This document shows, piece by piece, positions 9,444 to 17,778 of a stretch of 49,178 nt of DNA (position 1 is its first letter; every line of letters begins with the position of its first letter). Origin of the DNA: Halobacteriales archaeon QH_6_64_20 (GTDB taxonomy: Archaea > Halobacteriota > Halobacteria > Halobacteriales > Halococcaceae); contig PXQR01000141.1 of assembly GCA_003021235.1 (NCBI GenBank), forward strand, positions 1,748-50,925, read 5' to 3'. Both the position numbers and the translations under genes were made by a program. The notes under the pieces were generated by a model, which worked only from the letters and a program-made list of their open reading frames with translations, was not told where the DNA came from and searched no databases.

Positions 9444-10244
9444 ATGAAGATACTCGTCACGGTAAAAGAGGTCGCCGAGGCAGCCGACGACTTCGAACTG
9501 CCCGACGGTGCGCTCGACATCGACGAGCGCTACCTCGAATACGATCTGAACGAGTGGGACGAGTACGGCGTCGAAGAAGGGGTTCAGATTGCCGAGGAAA
9601 ACGAGGACACCGAGGTCGTCTCGGTGACGATCGGCCCCGAGCGCTCGGAAGAAACTATCAGAATGGCGCTCGCGAAGGGCGTCGATCGCGCGATCAGGAT
9701 CTGGGACGACGCGCTCGAAGACGTCGCCTTCCTCGATGTCGAGGCTCGTGCGAGGATCCTCGCCGCGGTCGTCGCCGAAGAGGACCCCGACCTCGTACTT
9801 ACGGGAGTGCAGGCGAACGACGACGGCTTCGGTGCCACCGGCATCGCGCTCGCTGATCGCATCGACTTCGAGTGGGCCGCCGTCGTCAACCACCTCGATC
9901 TCGATGTCGAGGGAGGACTCGCCCACGTGCATCGCGAACTGGAGGGTGGCGTCGAGGAACTCACCGACGTCGAACTCCCCGCCGTGCTCTCGATACAGAC
10001 GGGCATCAACGAACCCCGGTATGCGAGCCTGCGGGGCATTCGGCAAGCCCAATCGAAGGAGATCGTCCCCTACGAGCTCGCCGACCTGGACCTCGACGCC
10101 GACGTTACCGACAGTCCCCTCTCGCTGACGAGCATGTACGAGCCCGAAACCGAAAGCAGTGCAACAGTGTTCGAGGGCTCTCCCGAGGAGGAAGCCGATC
10201 AGTTGGGCGAGTTGCTCGGCGAGATGGGGGTAGTCGAAGGATGA
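9444..10244 (+). CDS. etfB: electron transfer flavoprotein subunit beta
   Basis: 266 residues with the EtfB/FixA fold: MKILVTVKEVAEAAD at the start, IGPERSEETIRMALAKG, LVLTGVQANDDGFGATG (adenine nucleotide loop) and PAVLSIQTGINEPRYASL, the recognition-loop region. With the alpha subunit it forms the heterodimer that takes electrons from acyl-CoA and other flavin dehydrogenases and passes them to the quinone pool. The alpha subunit follows 81 bases downstream in the same direction. The partner dehydrogenase family is represented at the right end of the window (48738). Length and motifs are normal. Confidence 0.95.
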   Translation: MKILVTVKEVAEAADDFELPDGALDIDERYLEYDLNEWDEYGVEEGVQIAEENEDTEVVSVTIGPERSEETIRMALAKGVDRAIRIWDDALEDVAFLDVEARARILAAVVAEEDPDLVLTGVQANDDGFGATGIALADRIDFEWAAVVNHLDLDVEGGLAHVHRELEGGVEELTDVELPAVLSIQTGINEPRYASLRGIRQAQSKEIVPYELADLDLDADVTDSPLSLTSMYEPETESSATVFEGSPEEEADQLGELLGEMGVVEG

Positions 10245-10312
10245 CCACGGTTGTTCCCGTTCGCTCACTAGCGCTCGCTCACCCCCCTCTCCCTGATCAC
10301 ATCTTCTACACG

Positions 10313-10320
10313 GAGGTGAG
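10313..10320 (+). promoter_or_regulatory. Shine-Dalgarno of etfA
   Basis: GGAGGTGA is a near-full match to the anti-Shine-Dalgarno of haloarchaeal 16S rRNA and lies 5 bases before the GTG at 10326; it decides the start of etfA. Confidence 0.7.
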
Positions 10321-10325
10321 CTCGC

Positions 10326-11276
10326 GTGACCGTACTAGCCATTAGCGAACACCGACGCGGCGAGTTGCGCGACGTCAGTTTCGAGCTGCTTACCGCGGGC
10401 CGCGAGGTTGCGGACGCCCTCGACACCGACCTGCACGTCGCGGTCATCGGCGGCGACGTCGCGGAACACGCCGAGGAGTTGAACCACGAGGGCGTCGACG
10501 TCATCCACACCGTTCCGGCGGGCGAGGAGTTCAATCACGGCGTCTACACCCAGGTCATCGATTCGCTGGCGACGGACCTCGACCCGCGGGTTCTCCTCAT
10601 GCCCAATTCGGTCAACGGGCTCGATTACGCTCCGGCCGTCGCGAACGGGCTCTCGCTTCCCCTGGTGACCGACGTCATCGGGTTCGACGCGAGCGACGCG
10701 GTCTCGGCGACCCGCGAGATGTACGCCTCGAAGGTCGAGACGACCATCGAGATCGACGCGGATCGTTTCTGTATGACGATCCGGCCCAACGAGTGGGCGA
10801 AAGCCGAGGGTGCCGGCGACGCCGAGATCCGCGAACACGAGATCGAAATCGACGAGTCGCGCGTGCGCTCGACGGTCACGGGCTTCGAGGAGGTCGGCGG
10901 CGGCGACGTCGACATCTCCGATGCCGACGTGTTGGTGAGCGTCGGCCGCGGGATCGAGGAGGAGGAAAACATCGAACTCATAGAAGAACTCGCCGACGCG
11001 CTCGGCGCGACGCTTTCGTCGTCGCGGCCGATCGTCGACGCCGGTTGGCTCCCGAAAAACCGGCAGGTCGGCCAGTCGGGGAAAGTCGTCACGCCCGACG
11101 TCTACCTCGCGATCGGAATCTCCGGGGCGGTCCAGCACGTCGCGGGCATGAAGGGCGCGGATACCATCATCGCGATCAACACCGACCCGAACGCGCCGAT
11201 CTACGATCTCGCCGATTACGGCATCGTCGACGACCTCTTCGAGGTCGTTCCCGAACTCACCGCGCAGTTCTCGTAA
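10326..11276 (+). CDS. etfA: electron transfer flavoprotein subunit alpha
   Basis: 316 residues. The C-terminal FAD-binding domain is clear: LVSVGRGI, GATLSSSRPIVDAGWLP, NRQVGQSGKVVTP, LAIGISGAVQHVAGM and TIIAINTDPNAPIYDLADYG. Starts at a GTG preceded by a good Shine-Dalgarno (GGAGGTGA at 10313-10320, 5 bases upstream), which fixes the start. That fits translation within an etfBA transcript, whereas many genes here look leaderless. The N-terminal domain (about 1-180) packs against EtfB. Confidence 0.95.
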   Translation: MTVLAISEHRRGELRDVSFELLTAGREVADALDTDLHVAVIGGDVAEHAEELNHEGVDVIHTVPAGEEFNHGVYTQVIDSLATDLDPRVLLMPNSVNGLDYAPAVANGLSLPLVTDVIGFDASDAVSATREMYASKVETTIEIDADRFCMTIRPNEWAKAEGAGDAEIREHEIEIDESRVRSTVTGFEEVGGGDVDISDADVLVSVGRGIEEEENIELIEELADALGATLSSSRPIVDAGWLPKNRQVGQSGKVVTPDVYLAIGISGAVQHVAGMKGADTIIAINTDPNAPIYDLADYGIVDDLFEVVPELTAQFS

Positions 11277-11393
11277 CTCGGGTCGAGTTCCGCCGCTCTT
11301 TCGCGCCGATTTCGATCCGTGATCGATCGCTACCGCTCAACAGGGTCGGGCTTTCGTCACGTACTTGCGCCGTCCACTCCTATTGAGCCGTAG

Positions 11394-12236
11394 ATGCAGT
11401 ACCTGGATCGCCGCGTCGAGCTGATCGAAGAGCGCGCGGTTTCGGTGCTCGACGCGGTCGAACCCTCCCCACTCGCCGAACAGGTCCGCCACGTCGTACT
11501 CTCCGGTGGCAAGCGTGTCCGCCCGATGGTCGCTCTGCTGTCCTGTGAGGCCGCCGGCGGCAGTGCACAGGAGGCGCTCGATTTCGCTGTCGGGATCGAA
11601 CTCGTCCACAGCGCCTCGCTGGTCGTCGACGACGTGATCGACGATTCGGATACCCGCCGGGGCACCGACAGCGCGTGGGCGGCCTTCGGGTACGGCCCGG
11701 CGATCATCGCCTCCGATGGCCTCCTCGGGGAGGCTTTTTCGCTGTTCTTGGCCGACGAGCGAGCCACGGAGGTCGTCGCTCAGGCGATGGTCGATCTCGG
11801 CGAGGGCGAGGCGATCGAACTCGCCGCAGTCCCCGAGACCGGCGAGGAGTACCTCCGGCTCGCCCGCCGGAAAACGGGTGCATTGTTCCGCGCGGCCGCC
11901 CAGTTGGGAGCCGTGGCGGCCGACGCCGACGATGAGACGATCGACGCGTTCGGCGAGTACGCCGAACGAGTGGGAATAGCCTTCCAGATCCGCGACGACG
12001 TGCTCGACGCGACCGCCGACGCCGACGCCCTCGGCAAACCGACCGGTCGGGACGCCGCGATGGATCGTCCCTCGCTCGTTCGAGTAACCGACATCTCACC
12101 CGAGGAGGCGAACGAGCAGGCCCACGCGCACGCTGACGACGCGCTCGACGCCCTCTCGTCGGTCGAAACGACGAACGATCGTGCCGAGGAGTACCTGCGC
12201 GACCTCGCGGAGTTCGTCGTCGTCAGGGAACAGTAG
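11394..12236 (+). CDS. polyprenyl (geranylgeranyl/farnesyl) diphosphate synthase
   Basis: 280 residues. Trans-prenyltransferase with both Asp-rich motifs: first DDVID at 79-83 inside VHSASLVVDDVIDD, second DDVLD at 201-205 after FQIR. The basic GGKRVRP lies near 38-44. Condenses isopentenyl diphosphate with allylic primers, most likely making the C20 chain for archaeal ether lipids. It is somewhat shorter than typical 330-350 residue GGPP synthases, so product length should not be assumed. Stands alone; the neighbours are etfA upstream and a BtuF-like gene downstream with its own promoter. Confidence 0.9.
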   Translation: MQYLDRRVELIEERAVSVLDAVEPSPLAEQVRHVVLSGGKRVRPMVALLSCEAAGGSAQEALDFAVGIELVHSASLVVDDVIDDSDTRRGTDSAWAAFGYGPAIIASDGLLGEAFSLFLADERATEVVAQAMVDLGEGEAIELAAVPETGEEYLRLARRKTGALFRAAAQLGAVAADADDETIDAFGEYAERVGIAFQIRDDVLDATADADALGKPTGRDAAMDRPSLVRVTDISPEEANEQAHAHADDALDALSSVETTNDRAEEYLRDLAEFVVVREQ

Positions 12237-12408
12237 CGCCCGCCGTCTCCGGTTCTTCCGTTTGCCCGCTTCCTCTCGGTCTTCGATGGGTTTGCGCTCG
12301 CCCAGCCGTCATTCAGGAGAACACCGAAACTGACGCCAGTATCACCAGCGTATCGAGGTCGAATCCGACAGCAGCGAGCCCGAGACATCCCGCTCCCCGG
12401 GACGTGGG

Positions 12409-12413
12409 TTTAA
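12409..12413 (+). promoter_or_regulatory. TATA element of the BtuF-like gene
   Basis: TTTAA inside GGGTTTAACC, 27 bases upstream of the ATG at 12438; supports a leaderless start. Confidence 0.45.
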
Positions 12414-12437
12414 CCTCCTCTCGCTTCTATTGGGGGT

Positions 12438-13355
12438 ATGCGCATCGTTACGTTGCTTCCGTCGGCGACCGAGATCGTCTACGCGCTCGGCGCGGAACCC
12501 GTCGCGGTCTCCCACGAGTGTGACTACCCGCCCGAAGCCGCCGAGAAGCCAGCGGTCAACCGCTCGCGAGTCGATGCCTCCGCGTCGAGTGCCGAGATCG
12601 ATTCCCAGGTCCTCGAAGCCGAACGCGGCGAGGGGGTGTACGAGATCGACCTCGACGTCCTCGAAGAAGCCGACCCGGACTTGATCGTCACTCAAGGAAT
12701 CTGTGACGTCTGTGCGGTCGATTCGGTGCTCGTCGAAGACGCCGTTTCGGAACTCGGTCTCGACACCGAGATCCTGACGACGGACCCACACTCGCTCAGG
12801 GACGTCCTCGCCGATATCCAGCGGATCGGCGTGGCTATCGGCGCGGAGCACCGCGCAGGCGAACTCGATACCGAACTGAGAAGGCGCGTTCGGGCGATCG
12901 AAACCCGGGTCGAGGAGGTCGAACCCCGTCCACGCGTCGCCGTGCTCGACTGGCTCGATCCGGTGATGGTCGCGGGCCACTGGGTGCCCGAACTCGTCGA
13001 GACCGCCGGCGGGGACTACGGCCTCGCCGCCCCGGGCGATCGCTCCGAGCCCCGCGAATGGGCCGACGTGCGCGAGTACGATCCCGAGGTGCTCGTCGCC
13101 GCACCCTGTGGGTTCGACCTCGAACAGACCGAGGAAAACCTCACGGACCTCACCGAGCGGCCCGGCTGGAACGAAGTGAACGCAGTGCGGGAGAACCGAA
13201 CGGTCGCCATCGACGGGTCGGCGTATCTCAACCGCCCCGGCCCTCGACTCGTCGACTCGCTCGAACGCTTGGCGAGAGTGATCCATCCCGAGGCGTTCGA
13301 CGACGACCTGACCGCCACCGAGGGCGTCGAAGCGCTCGGCACGGTCCCAGCGTGA
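12438..13355 (+). CDS. BtuF-like cobalamin/metal-chelate binding family protein, apparently cytosolic
   Basis: 305 residues of the periplasmic-binding (TroA/BtuF) family: MRIVTLLPSATEIVYALGAE at the start is the family N-terminus, followed by YEIDLDVLEEADPDLIVTQG and a second lobe with RVAVLDWLDPVMVAGHWVPE. Unlike transporter-associated BtuF there is no signal peptide or lipobox, so it should be cytosolic. The cysteine pair ICDVCAV near residue 91-94 is notable. The next gene, the JAMM protease, starts 16 bases after its stop, so they look co-transcribed. Homologues are usually called cobalamin-binding proteins; binding here is inferred. Confidence 0.8.
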   Translation: MRIVTLLPSATEIVYALGAEPVAVSHECDYPPEAAEKPAVNRSRVDASASSAEIDSQVLEAERGEGVYEIDLDVLEEADPDLIVTQGICDVCAVDSVLVEDAVSELGLDTEILTTDPHSLRDVLADIQRIGVAIGAEHRAGELDTELRRRVRAIETRVEEVEPRPRVAVLDWLDPVMVAGHWVPELVETAGGDYGLAAPGDRSEPREWADVREYDPEVLVAAPCGFDLEQTEENLTDLTERPGWNEVNAVRENRTVAIDGSAYLNRPGPRLVDSLERLARVIHPEAFDDDLTATEGVEALGTVPA

Positions 13356-13371
13356 GTCGAGCGCGACGAGT

Positions 13372-13824
13372 ATGACCGCGACGATCGAGTTTTCGGCCGA
13401 CGCGTACGAAGCGGTCGTCGCTCACGCCCGCGGAGGCGCTCCGCGGGAAGTCTGTGGAGTGCTGGGCGGCGAGCACCGCGGGACGGAACACGCAGGGAAC
13501 GGACACGACGACGACCGGGAGAGGGTGCGTCGGGTTCGTTCGGTCCATCGTGTCGAGAACGTCGCACGAAGCCCCCGGCGTACGTATCTGCTCGACCCCG
13601 AAGCGCAGTTGGCGACCATGGAGGAAATCGAGGCCAACGGCCGGGACGTCCTCGGATTCTATCACTCCCACCCGACCGGTCCCCCGGAACCGAGCGCGGT
13701 CGACGAGCGGCGGGCGACGTGGACCGACTACTCCTATGTGGTCTGTCTGCCCGATCCGCCGTTCGTCGGGTCGTGGCGCTGGAGCGGGGAGGAATTCGCT
13801 CCGGAAACCGTCTCGCTTTGCTAA
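13372..13824 (+). CDS. JAMM/MPN metalloprotease, likely desampylase
   Basis: 150 residues. The complete JAMM zinc site is present: Glu26 in REVCGVLGG, then H98-S-H100, Ser108 and Asp111 in HSHPTGPPEPSAVD (H-x-H-x10-D). Family knowledge: Haloferax HvJAMM1 of this size removes ubiquitin-like SAMP proteins from their targets. It is immediately followed, convergently, by the E1-like SAMP activator at 13860-14681, which supports the same role. An insertion of charged residues sits between the Glu motif and the His motif. Probably translated with the BtuF-like gene, 16 bases upstream. Confidence 0.88.
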   Translation: MTATIEFSADAYEAVVAHARGGAPREVCGVLGGEHRGTEHAGNGHDDDRERVRRVRSVHRVENVARSPRRTYLLDPEAQLATMEEIEANGRDVLGFYHSHPTGPPEPSAVDERRATWTDYSYVVCLPDPPFVGSWRWSGEEFAPETVSLC

Positions 13825-13859
13825 TCGATCGCTCGTACCTGGTTCCCACTTCGCTTCGT

Positions 13860-14681
13860 TCAGTCGGCCGGGATCGGGCAGGTCCCCTCGTATTCGATCT
13901 CGTGGACCGACTCGATTCTCCCCCCCTCGCTACAGACCGCACAATCAGGGTTCGCCGCGTAGGGCACCTTCTCGAAGCTCATGTCGAGCGCATCGTAGAA
14001 CAGAAGCGTGCCTTCGAGGAGTTCGCCCTTCCCCAGGAGGTATTTGACCGTCTCCGTGGCCTGGATACACCCGACGGTGCCGGGAAGAACCCCCAAAACG
14101 CCGGCCTCCGCACAGTCGGGGATCGTCCCCTCGGGAGGTGCCTCGGGGAACAGACACCGATAGCACGGTTCGCCGCCGCCCGCGACGGTCGTGATCTGGC
14201 CTTCGAACCGGTAGATCGCGCCGTGGGAAAACGGCGTTCCCGAGAGCACGCAGGCGTCGTTCACCAAGTACCGGGTCTCGAAGTTGTCGCTCCCGTCGAC
14301 CACGAAGTCGTACTCGGCAACGAGGCCTTCGACGTTTTCGGCCGTGACGCGGGTGTCGTGGGTCCGTGCCTCGATATCGGGGTTGAGTTCAGCGACGAAT
14401 TCGGCGGCGCTGTTCGCCTTCTTCCGGCCGACGTCGGCGTCCCGATGGATCACCTGGCGCTGGAGATTCGAGCGCTCGACGACGTCGTCGTCGGCGATCC
14501 CCACGGAACCGACACCAGCCGCCGCGAGGTACTCGATGACGGGTGCACCGAGACCGCCGGCCCCGATCACGAGCACTCGGCCGTCGAGTAGCGCTTTCTG
14601 GCCCTCGGGGCCGACCTCGTCCATGATGATGTGTCTGGAGTAGCGATCGAGTTGCGTGCCGTCGAGGCTGAGACCGGTCAT
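13860..14681 (-). CDS. ubaA: E1-like SAMP-activating enzyme (UbaA/MoeB/ThiF family)
   Basis: 273 residues. Rossmann ATP site GAGGLG at 40-45; arginine motif SNLQRQVIHR; zinc cysteines CYRC (173-176) and CAVC near the C-terminus; the catalytic thioester Cys is predicted as C190 in TIPDCAEAGVLG. In haloarchaea UbaA adenylates SAMP proteins both for protein conjugation and for sulfur transfer to molybdopterin and tRNA. The neighbours fit this: the JAMM desampylase is convergent (35-base gap) and a rhodanese starts divergently at 14901. ATG at 14681 is chosen because MTGLSLDGTQLDRYSRHI is the family N-terminus; further upstream residues are Arg-rich. Confidence 0.92.
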   Translation of the reverse strand: MTGLSLDGTQLDRYSRHIIMDEVGPEGQKALLDGRVLVIGAGGLGAPVIEYLAAAGVGSVGIADDDVVERSNLQRQVIHRDADVGRKKANSAAEFVAELNPDIEARTHDTRVTAENVEGLVAEYDFVVDGSDNFETRYLVNDACVLSGTPFSHGAIYRFEGQITTVAGGGEPCYRCLFPEAPPEGTIPDCAEAGVLGVLPGTVGCIQATETVKYLLGKGELLEGTLLFYDALDMSFEKVPYAANPDCAVCSEGGRIESVHEIEYEGTCPIPAD

Positions 14682-14871
14682 GAACCGTATTACCTGCCGA
14701 CGCGCAAAAGCGCGCCGGTGGTTCGATACGCCGGGGTACGCCTGCCAGTGGTCGTCGACGATCGCCGACGGCCGCCGATGACCGCTGTAAACTGCCGACG
14801 ATTGTCGGGACGGCACGAAACTCGCAACCGATAGCCCGGAGGATGGGAGGACGAGAGGACGGGACGACGGG

Positions 14872-14876
14872 TTTTA
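14872..14876 (+). promoter_or_regulatory. TATA element of the rhodanese gene
   Basis: TTTTA within GGGTTTTACC, 27 bases before the ATG at 14901. Confidence 0.45.
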
Positions 14877-14900
14877 CCGGCTCGCTGACTCACAGCCGGT

Positions 14901-15347
14901 ATGGTCGAGGAAGTCAGCCCCGAGGCCCTCCACGAACGCCTCGAAGCCGGCGACGACGTACAGGTAGTCGATATTCGTCCGGAAGCGGAGTACGACCGAG
15001 GTCACGTCCCCGGCGCGCTCAACCTCCCGATGGATCGCTTTGCGGCCGGCATCGAGGACGTCGAGTGGGGCGAGGACGTCGTCGTTGCCTGTCCGATCGG
15101 GAAGAGTTCGGTCCAGGCCGCCCGGTTGCTCGGCTCCTACGAGGGCGTGGCCGACGAGGCCCGGGTCGCGAGCCTCGACGGCGGCTATCGGGCCTGGGAG
15201 TACGACTTAGAGACCGGGTCCGACGCGAACGCCGGAACCGACACCGAGGCGGCTGCTGGGGCCAACACCGAGGCGGGTGCCGGAACCGACCCCGACGTGG
15301 ACGGCCCGGGAGACGCCGAGGAAAACGACATCGACGCGCCCTTTTGA
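14901..15347 (+). CDS. single-domain rhodanese-like sulfurtransferase
   Basis: 148 residues. A rhodanese domain fills residues 1-105: VQVVDIRPEAEYDRGHVPGA and the active-site loop ACPIGKSS with Cys64 as persulfide carrier. After residue 110 comes an Ala/Gly/Asp/Glu-rich low-complexity tail. Divergent from ubaA with a 219-base gap. MoeB/UbaA-type proteins in bacteria and eukaryotes (MOCS3) carry a fused rhodanese for sulfur delivery; here the same pairing occurs as neighbouring genes, so it may supply sulfur to SAMPs. That link is inference. Confidence 0.85.
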   Translation: MVEEVSPEALHERLEAGDDVQVVDIRPEAEYDRGHVPGALNLPMDRFAAGIEDVEWGEDVVVACPIGKSSVQAARLLGSYEGVADEARVASLDGGYRAWEYDLETGSDANAGTDTEAAAGANTEAGAGTDPDVDGPGDAEENDIDAPF

Positions 15348-15426
15348 GCCGATTTCCGCTCCCGACGATCGGCGTCACGACGGGGGTTCCCGAGTCGGAC
15401 CGGTCGTCCGATACGGCACGGAACCC

Positions 15427-15433
15427 TTTTTTA
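15427..15433 (+). promoter_or_regulatory. TATA element of the zinc-ribbon gene
   Basis: TTTTTTA, about 30-36 bases upstream of the ATG at 15463. Confidence 0.4.
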
Positions 15434-15462
15434 CCGGGGACGAAACCCACTGGTAGTCAACG

Positions 15463-15630
15463 ATGGGTCTGTTACAACTGTTCCGGGACGCGTTCGGACC
15501 CGATGAGGACGGGGGACTCCGGTATTACTGTCGGAACTGCGAGCGACGGTTCGTCTACCAGGTCGCGTTCGAGCAGCCGGACTGTCCGTACTGTGATTCG
15601 ACCGCCGTCGAGCGAACCGACGGCGGGTAA
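15463..15630 (+). CDS. small zinc-ribbon protein (55 residues)
   Basis: A 55-residue ORF. Two cysteine pairs, YYCRNCERRF and DCPYCDSTAV, 15-18 residues apart form a likely zinc ribbon; the N-terminus MGLLQLFRDAFGP is amphipathic. Its own TATA element lies at 15427-15433. Composition is acidic-to-neutral as for real genes here. Small two-CxxC proteins are abundant in haloarchaea and mostly uncharacterised. It follows the rhodanese gene but has a separate promoter. Confidence 0.75.
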   Translation: MGLLQLFRDAFGPDEDGGLRYYCRNCERRFVYQVAFEQPDCPYCDSTAVERTDGG

Positions 15631-15843
15631 GGGGGTTCTGAGTATGCCGGCCCGACGACTGTGGGAGCGAACCTACTGATCCTCACCGGCCGATACCGAT
15701 TACTCTCCCGTTTTCGAGCCGATCGTCCGACGCGACACCTCTCTCGGCCGCGAAACGACGGATTGGGAACTCCGCGGCGCTGTCGTGAGATTCGGCGAGC
15801 ATAGCCCGCGACCCTTTTGTACTGGACAGTCTCATAAGCGGCT

Positions 15844-16212
15844 ATGGTTCGGTGGCTATCGATCATCACGGGGTTCGTCGTCGGCTTGCTTATCAGCGTT
15901 ATCGGGCTCGTGCTCCCGCCGTTCGGGCAGATCGGCGGCGGGCTTATCGGCGGGTTCGTCGCCGGCTACCTCGCCGGCCCGGGACTCGGCCGCGGGGCCT
16001 GGCACGGGTTGCTCGCCGGTGCGCTCGGCGGGCTCATCATCGCCATCTTCGTCGCCGTTGGCAGTGCGTTGCTCGGACTTACCGGCGTCGTCGACCCGGT
16101 CGGCGCGTTGTTCGGCGGGGCCGGGCTGGTGACTGTCGTACTGATTCTCGGCTTCGTGCTCGCGCTCGACAGCGCGATCGGCGGCGCGATCGGCGGTGCG
16201 CTCAAGTCGTAG
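15844..16212 (+). CDS. small integral membrane protein (DUF5518-like)
   Basis: 122 residues with four hydrophobic helices: about 5-27, 30-45 (GGGLIGGFVAGYLAG), 58-80 (LAGALGGLIIAIFVAVGSAL) and 88-115. Glycine-rich packing motifs (GGGLIGG, GGAIGGA) resemble the haloarchaeal DUF5518 family. No catalytic residues are seen. Monocistronic, with TTTTGTA about 30 bases upstream of the start. Function unknown. Confidence 0.8.
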   Translation: MVRWLSIITGFVVGLLISVIGLVLPPFGQIGGGLIGGFVAGYLAGPGLGRGAWHGLLAGALGGLIIAIFVAVGSALLGLTGVVDPVGALFGGAGLVTVVLILGFVLALDSAIGGAIGGALKS

Positions 16213-16394
16213 AGCACGTCTTCCCGACGTTCTCGCTCGCCCGTGGCCCGATCGCCGATGTTTTGCTCGCACTCCTCGGCTCGTTGGCTCGTCGGATCCG
16301 GCGTACGTACCGTCGAGAACGGACCGTATCTCGATCCCAGCGGCCGCGACCGAGCGTTAGGAAAGATCGTCGTTGCGAGTCGCCCGAAGGCGGA

Positions 16395-17420
16395 TCAGTC
16401 GCGTCGACGCATCGCCAACAACCCGGCCGCGAGCAATGCGACGAGGGCCACGAGGAGGCCGAAGCCCGGCCCGGTCGTATCAGTTGCCTGACCGCCGCTC
16501 TCGTTTCCGCCCGTGGTCGCCGGTTCGGTCGCCTCCTCGGTCGTCGTACTCGCCTCAGTCGGCTCGGCCGTTTCGGTCGCCGTATCGGTGCTCGTCTCCT
16601 CGGTCGTGGTCGTCTCGGTCGGCTCGATCGTCTCCACGACGGCCGTCACGGCCGCGGCCGTGCTCGTACTGTCGCTTTCGATGGGGGCAGCCGTAACGGT
16701 CGCGGTCGGGGTCGCCGTCGCAGTCGCCGTGGCGGTTTCGGTCGCAGTGGCCGTACTACCGGTGTCGGTTTCCGTGCTGTTGTCGGTCCCTGTATCGGTG
16801 TCGTTCGTGGATCCGTTCGCGTTCGTGGCCCCGCTCGCGTTCGAGTTGTCCGCGCTATCGGTCGGCGTCCGCTGGGCCGTCGCGTTCGGGTCGATCGTAT
16901 AGCGCGCCTCGACCGGTCCGCTGGTGTTGCCCTGTGGGCCGGTCGCCGACACGTCGAGTGCGAAGCCACGGAGACTCTGTGGGTTCTGGATCGCGATCTC
17001 GGTGTTCGTAACCCCGTAGACGTTCACGACGATCCGGTCGCCGGGTTCGATACCGGTGAACGCCCGTTCGAGCGTGACCGTCACCTCGCTACCGCTCTGG
17101 TTCACGCTCGTCTTGCCGGCCGGAACGGTGCCGTTGCCGTCGCCGACACGGACCTCAACGTCCCGGTCGCTGAGATTTCCTAAGTCGCCGCTGTAATCGC
17201 GGTCGGCGCTGAAATCGAGCGTTACGCTCTTGAGCCCGTTTTCGACGATGGCATCGCCCGCCTCCGGACGGAGGGTCACCCGGTAGTCGCCGACCGCCCC
17301 GGGTGCCGTGTCGTCGACCGACGCATCGGCACTGAGCGCTGTAGCCGGGGCGGCGACGAAAGCGCTCGCGACGAGTGCGGTCATCAATGCGACTACCATC
17401 GATCGTTGTCCACCTGACAT
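16395..17420 (-). CDS. PGF-CTERM surface protein, paralogue A
   Basis: 341 residues. Signal peptide (MVVALMTALVASAFVAAPA) with start ATG at 17420. A beta-rich domain of about 165 residues includes GLKSVTLDFSADRDYSGDL, DRDVEVRVGDGNGTVPAG, NTEIAIQNPQSLRGFALDV and PVEARYTIDPNAT. Then comes a long Thr/Glu/Ala stalk with many N-x-S/T sites. The C-terminus has the PGF-CTERM signal: TTGPGFGLL, a hydrophobic helix and a basic end MRRRD. Such proteins are processed by archaeosortase ArtA and lipid-anchored outside the cell. It is a clear paralogue of the next gene (17779-18858), same order of motifs. Function of the domain is unknown. Confidence 0.88.
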   Translation of the reverse strand: MSGGQRSMVVALMTALVASAFVAAPATALSADASVDDTAPGAVGDYRVTLRPEAGDAIVENGLKSVTLDFSADRDYSGDLGNLSDRDVEVRVGDGNGTVPAGKTSVNQSGSEVTVTLERAFTGIEPGDRIVVNVYGVTNTEIAIQNPQSLRGFALDVSATGPQGNTSGPVEARYTIDPNATAQRTPTDSADNSNASGATNANGSTNDTDTGTDNSTETDTGSTATATETATATATATPTATVTAAPIESDSTSTAAAVTAVVETIEPTETTTTEETSTDTATETAEPTEASTTTEEATEPATTGGNESGGQATDTTGPGFGLLVALVALLAAGLLAMRRRD

Positions 17421-17778
17421 ACTCACCAACGAGTTGGTATTGCCGTGTATAGTACTTCCTATCGTTAGAAAATTTATGATTGCAATAACAAGAATATATT
17501 GATCTTATGTGCCGGCTACGATCCCGTATACGCCGGTTACCGCCCGGTCGAAGGGCCGGCGACGGTAGCAACAGGAGGGTACGAAACACCGCCGACATGC
17601 CACCCGCTATCCGCTCGTGCGGGACGGCGATGCGAGTAGTAAGGACGACGCGAAAAGGGAACGACACGACGGGAGCTAAAACCGAGGAGCACAACGGGTC
17701 GAACTGGACCGGACCGAGCCGAGACTGAGGAGGAACGGCGAAGAACGGCAGTCGAAACCAATTGGCGACGGATCGGTC
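17421..17778. other. intergenic region between the two PGF-CTERM genes
   Basis: 358 bases. The part next to the 17420 start (17430-17505) is AT-rich, with AAAATTTATG and AAGAATATATTG, and probably carries its promoter, reading leftward. The rest is G+C rich and I see no gene or stable repeat; its open frames are Arg-rich. Confidence 0.5.
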
